From: Bugula neritina
Lineage: Eukaryota > Bryozoa > Gymnolaemata > Cheilostomatida > Bugulidae
Assembly: GCA_964035545.1 (NCBI GenBank)
Contig: OZ037767.1
Location: 934,680-998,679 of the forward strand
Direction of reading: 5' to 3'
DNA: 64,000 nucleotides
The position numbers were made by a program, and so were the translations under genes. A model generated the notes under the pieces. The model searched no databases, had not been told where the DNA came from, and was given only the letters and a program-made list of their open reading frames with translations. Of this stretch, positions 26,495-37,323 are shown in pieces (position 1 is the stretch's first letter; each line of letters opens with the position of its first letter).

Positions 26495-27449
26495 CCCCGC
26501 CCACTCATGGCAGAATTAGCTCCGCCCACATCCCATCTATTTTCCTGAACCTAACACTCTGTTATATAATCCTACACTCTAACATGCATCTGCTATTTTA
26601 CGCAGTCGTTTTTATGTTTTCAAAATTTTCAGGGGTCAAGTTTTGTGATAGAGAAATTATTTATACTAATTATTTACTTGCACATTCCACTTGAGTTTTT
26701 CTAACTTTTAGCTTAAATGTTTGCGTAATGCATTTATTATAATATAATATATTATAATATAGCATATTATAATATGTTATATTAGGTTATATATAATATA
26801 TTATGTTAATGTATATTATACACTATGATATAACATATAATAATATAATATGTTATATCATAATATATAATATTATATTAAAGTATGCTATATAGTATAT
26901 ACTGTAATATAGCGTACAGTAACATGCGTGATTTTCAATTGCATACACTTGTGATAAGATTTTATACACAGTTGCTAATTTTTCATTCTTTTCCTCAGTT
27001 TTCTTTGTGGCTGATATATTTTAATAAAAGTTTCAAAATGGTTTGTATTTTTTGGTCTGCGTATCTCAATAGAGCTCGTTTTACTTTGGAAATATTTCTG
27101 TCAACATGCATAGGACTTCATTTAAGGTAGCCGCAGGTAAATGTTGGGGAATATCTTCCTGTCTGCTAACTGATGGTACAAGGTGAGAAATAATTTATAC
27201 TAGTCTATGCAAGCGAAAAGTTTGGCAGTAGAAATGTGTAGTTATTAGAATTGTACCCATAAAAACGTCTTTCATTACACAAATATTTGTTGGGGAAACC
27301 CACTCAGCTATATTTTATTGAATTTATGTTTTATGTTCAATTTTTCTGGCAACTTTTAATTTGATGATAATTTTAATTACTTTTTGTGTGGGAACTTTTC
27401 AGTGGCCAGGTTGTCGTGTTGACTGTTAGTTTACTGCAGCTACCTGCAC

Positions 27450-27660
27450 TACCTAGATATACCTGCACTACCTAGATATACCTACACTACTTAGATATAC
27501 CTGCACTACTTAGATATACCTGCACTACCTAGATATACCTGCACTACCTAGATATACCTGCACTACCTAGATATACCTGCACTACCTAGATATACCTGCA
27601 CTACCTAGATATACCTGCACTACCTAGATATACCTGCACTACCTAGATATACCTGCACTA
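27450..27660. repeat. 18-bp minisatellite
   Basis: About 12 copies of ctacctagatatacctgca-type units, with a few cttagatat variants. Confidence 0.94.
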
Positions 27661-28084
27661 AGTTGAGGAAACGAAGTTAACTGGAATCATTGTGGCTAAA
27701 CTTCTGTCCTTTACTCTGTTATATAGGTAAGGTTAATAATATTTATAATATTCACTATTTCAATATAGTTTTGTATAAGGAGTTGCAATGGTAACATGTA
27801 TATATTATAGGTTTTAATAGTTGCTTTGTCAGCCACTTACTGTATATATTCATATCTTCTGAAATGGGAAGCTAATTGCTTCGATTCTGCAACTTTTAAC
27901 AACCAGCTGCCTGGTTTTCTATTATTTGAAAATACAAGTTGGGGAAAGAAGTTGTGCTCAAAGAGAAAGTTGTATTACAGTAGGTTGTATGTTTTCTGTT
28001 TGTCTTTGGTGTTGATACAAAAATTCCACCAGACACATTAAATTCTATTTCATTTGTGTAAATTATGATGTATAATTTTTGTAG

Positions 28085-28102
28085 ATGTACATATTGAGTT
28101 GA
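28085..28102 (+). promoter_or_regulatory. Short upstream ORF in SLC5 5' UTR
   Basis: If the UTR exon starts after the acceptor at 28084, its first codon is an ATG reading five residues (MYILS) to TGA, ending 17 bp before the main start at 28120. Such a leader ORF could lower translation of the main frame; this is inference. Confidence 0.35.
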
Positions 28103-28119
28103 AGTTGGACATCTATAGA

Positions 28120-31100
28120 ATGCCAACTCAAACTGAAGGTACGTCTCTTGTGAACTGAAATGATGTGTCCTGTTTACAATAACATAATTACCTAATACTG
28201 AGAGCTATGATTGAAGGAAGCAGTCTGGTCTAGGGGTTAGAGCGTTTGCTTAGTAGACACAAAGTCATGAGTTTAAACCCCAGTAAAGGCCATCAGTGAT
28301 GTTAGAAAGAGCTTCCAGTCACAATTGCTCCTGTGCTACATGTGAATAAGTCATTAGTTCGATTTAAAAACAAGTATAATTAACCTTGACCTGCCTTTAT
28401 CTACTTTTATTCTGTTTTAGAGATTCTTATAGATGGTTTAGTATGGGAAGACACTCTTGCCATAGCTGCCTGCATGGTGGCAGTCATCATAGTTGGTCTG
28501 GTGGTGAGTCACTCATTCTCAAATTGACAAACCCGATCACTACTTAGTTACTGGGGTCATATTTTCAATTATTTAGGGTGAAAAATAATCAAGTCTGCTG
28601 TATTTCTGTTGACTAGTTTATCAATAGCTTATACTTTATGTACAACTATGAAATTGCTGTCTATTAATACCTTATATACTATATACAACTATGAAATTGC
28701 TGTCTATTAATACCTTATATACTATATACAACTATGATATTACTGCTTTGTAATTTTGTAGTCTTCAGCATATAACCGTGGATCAATTTCTGGATATTTC
28801 CTGGCAAACAGAGATGCTCACTGGTTTCCTGTAGGTACCCTCCCCCTACCCTCTCTCTACCCTCTCTCTCTACCCTCTCTCTCTACCCTCCACCTACCCT
28901 CTCCTGTATCTCCCCCTAGCTGCCCTCCCCTGTATCTCCCCCTACTCTATCTTCCTTCCCCTTTCTATATCTCTCCCCTTCTCTCCCTCCCCCTTTTAGA
29001 TTTTTATATTAAATCACAAAATACCTGATTACTCTACTCTTTGGAATCACTTATATAAAGCAAGATTGTGTTGTATCTTAAATTCTTTCTTTTCAGGTGG
29101 GTCTCTCAATATTCGTGTCAAACATAGGAATAGAACACTTCGTGGGCGTTGTGGCTGCTGCCTCCAGTCATGGGTTATCTATTGCCCTGTTTGAATTGCA
29201 TGTAAGTTGAGTATCATGAGTGTAACATTATAGTATAATATAGTATATTATGTCATAACTATAGTACATTATGTCATAGCTATAGTATATTATGTCATAA
29301 CTATAGTATATTATGTCATAACTATAGTATATTATGTCATATTGACAATGCTTTAGGCTCCGTTTATTTTACCAATACTTGGATGGATATTCATGCCAAC
29401 TTTTCTTGCCTCTGGTGTCAGCACAATGCCGGAATACATCTCCAAGAGATATGGAGGGAAACGGCTGGGGAGATCTTTGGCTATTCTTTCCTTAATGATC
29501 TACATCTTCGCCAGAATTTCGGTCTGTTATCTGTAGAACTTTTATCAGCAAGAGCATTTGTAGAGTACATGTAGATCATCTGTAGAATATCTGTAGATTT
29601 TCTGTAGAATATCTGTAGATCATCTGTAGAATATTTGTAGATCATCTGTAGAATATCTGTAGATCATGTGTAGATCATATGTAGATCTTCTGTAGAATAT
29701 CTGTAGATCATCTGTAGAATATCTGTAGATCATCTGTAGAATATCTGTAGATCATGTGTAGATCATCACATGTAGAATATCTCACAGGTTACAGTATATT
29801 TCAGACGATACTCTACGCCGGAACGGTGTTCGTGAAGAATACTCTCCACTGGAACCAACCAGCAAGTCTGCTGATGATGCTGTCAATATCCGCCATATGT
29901 TCAATGGCTGGGGGGATGACAGGGGTGTTGTGGACGGATGCCATTCAGTCAATCTTGATGATTGTTGGCACCAGCATTCTCACAGTACTCGGTCAGCAAA
30001 CTATTCTACCTTCAAGACAAAAGATCTTAGAAAAGTTTGATACTTTTGGTACTACACAACAGACACAGTATTATACTTATTTGGTTCATTCATGATAATG
30101 GAGTTATATTTCTCTGTTGTAGGTTTCGTCAAAATCGGAGGTTATCATGTGATGATGCAAAATGCTTCGTCAGCCATTGATTGGCCTTTAACTTTGAATG
30201 AGTCCCTTAGCTTTGAGTATGTCAGAAGTTGTCTGACTCTTTCTCTCAAACTTACAGTTGATAATTTATTACTTTCAACACTTCTTTTATATTTCTTCAT
30301 TGGAATCTCCATCTTATGGTTACTTACAACTCCAAAGTAAATGCCTATATTCCTAGCTCTCCTTCAACTCCTCTTTCAGGGGGTATGATGAATGTCCCAC
30401 ACTCAAACCTGACTCCTTTTACACCAGCCTGTTCCAGCCAGCTGACTCACAGAGTACACCTGGACTTGGCTACTTTGGTATTCTAATCTTAGGCATGTGG
30501 TACTTCTGCAACGACCAGGTATGGTTTTACTGAGCCATGTTGTCATGTGTATCAATCTGTTATAGAAGAACAGAAGTATTCTATAAAAACATCATGTTAA
30601 AATATACATTTGTTAGTATTCTTGACTTTCTACATAATAGAATATATTTTACATGTTTTCGCAGGTGATCATCCAGAGGGCGTTGGCCAGCAAGAACTTC
30701 ACCCACGCCAAGGCGGCCACCGTGTTTGCCGGCTATCTCAAGGTGCTCCCTTTTCTGACACTCATATTTTCTGGTGTGATCTCTCGAATTCTATTTCCTG
30801 GTAACTACAAGCATCAACAGTATTTCTCTGTATTTCTAGTTGTTCAGCGAGCATAGTCAGAGTTTATTATTGCACGAGTTTTTCTGTTTTTTGCTATCAT
30901 TATCTAACTATACTCACGTTCACAATATGGCAGTTTCACAATTTACATTTGGCAGATATACTAGCGTGCTCTACACCTGAACGATGTGAATTAGCCTGTG
31001 GTCAAAGAGACGGCTGTGCTAACATGGCACTTTCATTGCTTGTGTTCCACGTTCTGCCCAAAGGTATGTATGCCACACTGTAAGATTTTTATCAAATGGT

Positions 31101-34100
31101 AGTTTATCTAATCAATATTGCATAGTATTACCTTGAACTATTTGCGAAACCACAAAAATTGAAGTCTGCTCAATATTTTTTCAGGTTTTAGGGGGTTCTT
31201 TTTCGGCGTGACACTGTCAGCGTTAATATCTTCGCTGACATCAATTTTCAGTGCCAGCAGTACGATAGTCACGCTTGACTTGTGGCCGCAGCTACGTCAC
31301 AGAGCCAGTAACAACGAGAAGATGATAGTTGGTCGGTAAGCGTTCTGCTGCTCCTTCATGTCCTTATATGGACATGTCCTTATATGGACATGTCCTTATA
31401 TGGACATGTCCTTATATGGACATCTAGTTAGCTTTTACATGTAACAGTCAGCTTTGCCCCAATTTCCATACTTTCCTAATTGTTTGCTGACAGAGCTATA
31501 GTGCTGTTGATGTGTGGTGCCAGCATTCTCTGGGTGTTTGTACTGGATGGCGTAGCGGGAAATGACCTCTACCACATCAGACAGAAAGCTCATGCCTATC
31601 TCACTCCATCTATAACAGCCGTGTTCATGGCGGCCATGTTCTGGAGGAGGTCAACAGAAACAGTAAGTTAGTTGGTGTACGACATTCCATATTCAGATAG
31701 ACTAACTTCCAGTGAACTTTTCTTGTATTAACAGTTACTTGTGACTAATTTAATTCATGAGTTAGTAAGACTAATACTAATACCCGGGTGAGTCAGCAGT
31801 AGCTGTCCATAGACATCTTAGCAAACTGTCTTTTCAAACGGACTGAGAGTCTGTCCTTCTAATTACTACTGTTATTATTCTGAGTCATGTTTTCCTTCAA
31901 TACCAGAAGCTGTCGTTCTATCTCAGGGCGCATTCTACGGCCTCCTGTTTGGAACAAAGGTCGGCATACTCAGGTTCGCCATAGACTACTCGTACCCCGA
32001 GCCGAGCTGTCACCAGCCAGATACTCGGCCGGAGATTGTCCGCCATTTTCACTACTTGTACTACACGATCTTCCTCTTTTGTTTCTCTGGGTTGGTCATC
32101 ATCGTGCTGTCCTTGCTTACTAACCCTCCAGATGAAAAGCATGTAAGTAACCTGCACCCATGAAGTGGCCATATATTTTCTTTGCCATTTACTAACTGAA
32201 TATTTTTGGTTGCGTTCCTTCTCAAATTTAACAGTTGATTGGTTGCTTTGCATCATTAACTAGCCAAGTATTTATTTATCCTTAATTTAGTTGCTATGGA
32301 AACCGAAAATATTGCGCTCGAAATATATTTTATAATCTAACCAGCACATAATGTAACCATTTGTCACCTTAGAAAGGACTAAGGATTTATTTCTGCTAAA
32401 TTTTCTTCTAGTAATGCCCAATTTATAACAAACAGTTTCTTTGTAGTTAGCAGATTATATTTTATTACATCACTTTCTCTCATCAGTTTGTTATCAAACA
32501 ATTTTATATTATAACTTTTTTGTTATCAGTTGCAAAAAGCATTCAGCTTTGAAATTCACCGAATGAAGTTTACCAGTTGTCATGATGTACATTGTGATAG
32601 GTTTGTTAGTAATAGTGTACACTGTGATAGGTTTGTTAGTGATAGTGTACATTGTGATAGGTTTGTTAGTAATAGTGTACATTGTGATAGGTTTGTTACT
32701 GTGGTTTAAGGAAATATCTCATATAATAATAATAAACCGCTGTTTTTAGCTCCACAGATTGACATACAAAACTCGGAGAGATCTGGAAGAACCTGAGCCA
32801 TTCACGGATCAAAGTAGTAGGTCTACATTGAGTCTGAATCAGTAGTTAGTGTATGGTCAGATCAAAGTAGTAGGTCTACATTGAGTCTGAATCAGTAGTT
32901 AGTGTATGATCAGATCAAAGTAGTAGGCCTACATTGAGTCTGAGTCAGTAGTTAGTGTATGATCAGATCAAAGTAGTAGGTCTACATTGAGTCTGAATGA
33001 GTAGTTAGTGTATGACCAGATCAAAGTAGTAGGTCTACATTGAGTCTGAATGAGTAGTTAGTGTATGATCAGATCAAAGTAGTAGGTCTACATTGAGTCT
33101 GAGTCAGTAGTTAGTGTATGGTCAGATCAAAGTAGTAGGTCTACATTGAGTCTGAATCAGTAGTTAGTGTATGATCAGATCAAAGTAGTAGGTCTACATT
33201 GAGTCTGAATCAGTAGTTAGTGTATGATCAGATCAAAGTAGTAGGTCTACATTGAGTCTGAATCAGTAGTTAGTGTATGGTCAGATCAAAGTAGTAGGTC
33301 TACATTGAGTCTGAATCAGTAGTTAGTGTATGATCAGATCAAAGTAGTAGGTCTACATTGAGTCTGAATCAGTAGTTAGTGTATGATCAGATCAAAGTAG
33401 TAGGTCTACATTGAGTCTGAATCAGTAGTTAGTGTATGATCAGATCAAAGTAGTAGACCCCTGTCTACATTCAGTCTGAATGAGTAGTTAGTGTATGGTC
33501 AGATCAAAGTAGTAGGTCTACATTGAGTCTGAATCAGTAGTTAGTGTATGATCAGATCAAAGTAGTAGGTCTACATTGAGTCTGAGTCAGTAGTTAGTGT
33601 ATGGTCAGATCAAAGTAGTAGGTCTACATTGAGTCTGAATCAGTAGTTAGTGTATGACCGTTTCGGCTACTATTTAAAAATTATGTGCGGTGTTTTGTTT
33701 GTGTAGGGAAATCTGGTGTTAAGACGCTGTGTTAGCTTGTAGTGCTGAAATACTTATCCTATTTGGAGTTGTCACAAGTTTAAGTTATATAATGTGGAAA
33801 CAACTCTAACACTAAACTTTTAGATTCAGGAATGAAAAGACATGAAAATGGTTGATTGTATGTTGATGGTCTATAGACTGAAAGTTTACTGCAACGTTTT
33901 TCTGTTTTCAAATAAAGTGTATGTTTTGCATTTGAAGATGAGGGTGATAGGCAAAGCATAGAACTTCAAGCTAGAGGCAATTCTGATACTAATGGCCAAT
34001 CAGCTTTTGACAATAGTTCTGCTACTGGAAACACGTCTGCTACTGGAAACAAGTCTGCTACTGGAAATACGTGTGCTACTGGAAATACGTGTGCTACTGG

Positions 34101-35721
34101 AAATACGTGTGCTACTGGAAATACGTCTGCTACTGGAAATACGTGTGCTGCTGGAAACACGTCTGCTACTGGAAATACGTGTGCTACTGGAAATACGTGT
34201 GCTACTGGAAACACGTCTGCTACTGGAAATACGTGTGCTACTGGAAATACGTGTGCTACTGGAAATACGTCGGCTACTGGAAATACGTGTGCTACTGGAA
34301 ATACGTCGGCTACAAGAGGCACGTATGCTATTTGGACTGTTGCTACTGACAATATGTTCTACAATAGTCAACAACTCCAATTGAAGTATTTTTACAAGTT
34401 CTTTCTCTTTTGCAGTTACCACAGAACTACACACTGAAACCATTCTCCATGTGAATAATCTCAACTATTCCAACAACCTGAATGCTCAGTGCGGAGCTCA
34501 GAGTCAAGCAAGTGGTCAGTTTATTACATTCGCTACATATCACCTCTGTCATGTCTCACCTCTGTCATGTCTCACCTCTGTCATGTCTCACCTCTGTCAT
34601 GTCTCACCTCTGTCATGTCTCACCTCTGTCATGTCTCACCTCTGTCATGTCTCACCTCTGTCATGTCTCACCTCTGCCATGTCTCACCTCTGCCATGTCT
34701 CACCTCTGTCATGTACCACCACTGTCATGTATCACCTCTGTCATGTCTCACCTCTGTCATGTCTCACCTCTGTCATGTCTCACCTCTGTCATGTCTCACC
34801 TCTGTCATGTCTCACCTCTGTCATGTCTCACCTCTGTCATGTCTCACCCCTGTCATGTCTCACCTCTGTCATGTCTCACCTCTGTCATGTCTCACCTCTG
34901 TCATGTCTCACCTCTATCATGTACCACCTCTATCATGTCTCACCTCTATCATGTCTCACCTCTATCATGTCTCACCTCTGTCATGTCTCACCTCTATCAT
35001 GTCTCACCTCTATCATGTCTCACCTCTGTCATGTCTCGCCTCTGTGATCTTTTCAAGTTTTGACTGGATGTGTTTCTTTAAATAAGACGGTAATTTTACC
35101 TCCAGGCTGCGAGTTGTCGGTGATAAATGTTCCGGAAGAAGTTCCGGTGAGACAAGACTTAGAACCTGACTCTCTAGACATCAGTTTGGATTTAGCTGGT
35201 TTGCCAAACATGGTCACCTTAGAGCAGGAGGAGAGGGAGAGGGCAGGTAAACAAAATACTTTTCGATTAAAAAAATAAAAATAGGCAGAGAATACCAGCG
35301 ACTATTTTGAGAGAATTTCAATGAATACATAAGAATTATCTGAAAAACTGTATCTATTCAATCCGAAAATTTACAAAAGTTAAACAATGCTATCGGCTTC
35401 ATAGCTCAGCAGGTTGCTAATAAGGTCTTGCCGTTTAATATTCCCTCTTAGCCTGTAGAACTTTAGCCCTGGGTCCATGTGTATTTCATAGCTATAGCTG
35501 AGAGGCGGGCTAGTGAGGGGGTCCCAAGGAGGCTGTTCAGAGCTGTGTTTGGTGTGGACGGCTTAGTAATCTCTGAGAGGACCCACCAGAGTGAGCTGGA
35601 AGCTCTGAACAGACACAAATCTCTCCGCGAGGATAAATACTTGAAGTTAAAGTCGACGTGTAACATTGCTGCGTTTGTGCTGGTGGGGCTGGGTGTGTTT
35701 TGCCATATTTACTGGTCATAA
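28120..35721 (+). CDS. SGLT-like sodium/solute cotransporter (SLC5), first tandem copy
   Basis: Exons: 28120-28138, 28421-28503, 28762-28830, 29097-29201, 29357-29521, 29805-29991, 30123-30216, 30380-30518, 30665-30800, 30956-31063, 31185-31335, 31494-31662, 31927-32142, 32750-32813, 34416-34514, 35106-35246, 35492-35721; 724 aa, longer if a repeat-bearing exon at 33938 is included. SLC5 proteins use the Na+ gradient to import sugars or related solutes across the plasma membrane. SGLT hallmarks: [68 protein letters not shown], the Cys-rich loop [30 protein letters not shown], and [10 protein letters not shown]. The last exon encodes the terminal 14th helix ([19 protein letters not shown]). 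The substrate cannot be read from the sequence. The cytoplasmic tail before the last helix is unusually long. Tandem paralogue of the next gene, with matching exon sizes. Confidence 0.93.
28213..28370 (+). mobile_element. tRNA-derived SINE-like element, copy 2
   Basis: A-box region tggtctaggggttagagc, degenerate B-box gagtttaaacccc, then the shared body (aaaggccatcagtgatgtta, gaaagagcttccagtc, acaattgctcctgtgct). It lies in intron 1 of the first SLC5 gene, an intron that the second SLC5 gene lacks. Confidence 0.8.
29226..29340. repeat. 21-bp AT-rich minisatellite in SLC5 intron
   Basis: About five copies of tatagtatattatgtcataa plus c, between exons 4 and 5. Confidence 0.9.
29560..29785. repeat. 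22-bp minisatellite in SLC5 intron
   Basis: About ten copies of gtagatcatctgtagaatat plus ct, between exons 5 and 6; occupies most of that intron. Confidence 0.93.
31360..31422. repeat. 16-bp minisatellite in SLC5 intron
   Basis: Four copies of tccttatatggacatg directly after exon 11. Confidence 0.92.
32585..32705. repeat. 30-bp minisatellite in SLC5 intron
   Basis: About four copies of a unit with tgtacattgtgataggtttg and ttagtaatag, upstream of exon 14. Confidence 0.9.
32806..33655. repeat. 53-bp minisatellite starting at an SLC5 splice donor
   Basis: About 16 copies of a 53-bp unit that includes gatcaaagtagtaggtctac and attgagtctgaatcagtag. The first copy overlaps the end of exon 14: the coding GATCAAA and its donor gtagta are part of the unit, so the donor-like sequence is repeated in every copy. 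Confidence 0.93.
33938..34365 (+). CDS. Probable repeat-bearing cassette exon of first SLC5 gene
   Basis: After the acceptor-like gcatttgaag the frame continuing from exon 14 stays open and reads hydrophilic sequence ([17 protein letters not shown]), then about 16 hexapeptide repeats of the [12 protein letters not shown] kind encoded by an 18-bp minisatellite (about 34018-34316). It enters in phase 1 and can leave in phase 1 through a weak donor near 34365-34370, so including or skipping it keeps the frame. It would lengthen the cytoplasmic loop before the last helix, adding many Cys, Thr and Asn. The exon end is a guess, and the array is also open in other frames, so coding is likely but unproven. 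Confidence 0.45.
34535..35050. repeat. 15-bp minisatellite in SLC5 intron
   Basis: About 34 copies of cacctctgtcatgtct-type 15-bp units, directly after the exon that ends at 34514. Because 15 is divisible by 3, all forward frames stay open, creating three artefactual frames of about 195 codons. Confidence 0.96.
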
Positions 35722-37187
35722 TGTGTAGGACACTAATATATACATTATACTGTATATATTATATGCAGTACTTTACCATGTTATAGAATATATACTCTTG
35801 ATTGTGTTTTGACTTTACTTAGTTACAACTGCTGGAGAAGCCTGTAGTCTTGGATTTCTATGAAATGTGCTTCTTATAAAATGTAACATAACCTGAGGCT
35901 ACTGAATAGTGAAACAGTAGCATAGACCTGAGGCTACTGAATAGTGAAACCGTTAAAAATCATAGCCTGTAGATCAGCCTGTAATAACAGACTGTATATT
36001 GTTCTAATTTTATTCCTAACATTTTTTGTATAAAAACAAACTCGAAATGGACACAATATGCGTTACTCTTTCTCTTGTAGTCTGTTAGAATTCCATTAAT
36101 CTCTCTTATTGTCTTTTAAAAGTCCATTAATCTCTCTTATAGTTTGCTATGAGTCATTTGTATGTATTTACCCACTCTTACCCTCTGCTGAACTGTTCAA
36201 CTGTAATTGCTGTCATGACCCCTTGACCCTGTGCTCCCCTTGACTGTGCTCCCCTTGACCATGTGCTCCCCTTGACTCTGTGCTCCCCTAACCTCACTGC
36301 ACTATTAATCAGTATATAAAGCTATGAAGTAGAACATTCATTATTATAGCTTCCCTACCCAATACTATTATATATTAGTATCTTTTAACTCTGCATATTT
36401 GTCTATAGTAAACTAATATCTTTTTCTGTTCTAAAAATAGAAAGCTCAGACTAACAAAGTAGTTGTTATATAATTATCAGACATATGTAACTACAGATCC
36501 CCTTCAAGCTAGGGTGTGTCCTTTTCTTTGCTATTGTTCACACAAAAGTGATGCTTGGTGCTACGAATACTATTTTGGTTTGTTGCCAATATGTCTTTTT
36601 AGCAGTTCTATTGAGTGGATACATTCTCGTGCTATTGTGTAACATCTTACAGCCTAGTTTAATCTGAACAAGGTGCATCATGTGCCATCGTGCCTTAGTT
36701 GCTTCCCTATTTATTTAAAACACTCGGATGTTGGTGTTTTATCAGATTAAACCTTCACACCAGTCTTTTTGAAAAAATTATCAAAAGGTAAGTTATATAT
36801 CATGTTAATATAAAATATTATCTCGTAATATATCACATAATATATAATAATATCATAATATGCCATATGTACTATCATAATATGCCATATATACTATCAT
36901 AATATATCATATTATTTCCTTGACTTCAGTTGAGTTGAGTTCATCTGTAGAGTTATCCCACCTCTGTGGGCTACTTTATGGCCACATTTATTCTAAAACA
37001 TGTTGTTTTCGTATGAAAAGCTTAGAAAAAGTTGACTAAATATCTAGCTATTTGAGGTTGCTATTGCTATTGGCCATTTTCATTGCTTGCTGTTTAATAA
37101 TCTGATCAAAAATGTGTTCTGGGACATAAATCAATTAAATAGAAGGGGAAGTATTAGTTTAATGGTCGAACTTTGCTTTTTTTTCAG
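35722..37187. other. Intergenic spacer between the two SLC5 genes
   Basis: No gene seen. It contains a short repeat around cctgaggctactgaatagtg (about 35890-35950), a tgctccccttgac-type repeat (about 36230-36295) and TA-rich runs (about 36795-36915). A poly-T acceptor tttttcag ends at 37187, suggesting a 5' UTR exon from 37188 to the start codon at 37324. Confidence 0.55.
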
Positions 37188-37323
37188 GTTGTTGTAGTTT
37201 CGTTTACAACCAAATCCCTTATAAGTAATCATTCAAGCCTAAACGAGCACTAGACACTACTTGGGGTACCATAAACACACACTTTGAGCACCTGATCGGC
37301 CAGTCAAGTACCTGGCAGGTGGC

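Larger units (their letters stand above)
26495..28119. other. Intergenic spacer, ADAM10 3' flank to first SLC5 gene
   Basis: AATAAA at 27023-27028 is a possible ADAM10 polyadenylation signal. A TA-rich stretch lies at about 26735-26900. An 18-bp array of ctacctagatatacctgc (about 12 copies) runs from about 27450 to 27660. At 28081-28084 an acceptor-like tttttgtag precedes the 5' UTR exon of the SLC5 gene. No additional gene is seen. Confidence 0.55.

Noticed and set aside
34451-35085. Three overlapping open frames of about 195 codons ([13 protein letters not shown])
   Set aside because: A 15-bp tandem repeat keeps all three frames open; it lies in an SLC5 intron with agreeing exon phases on both sides.
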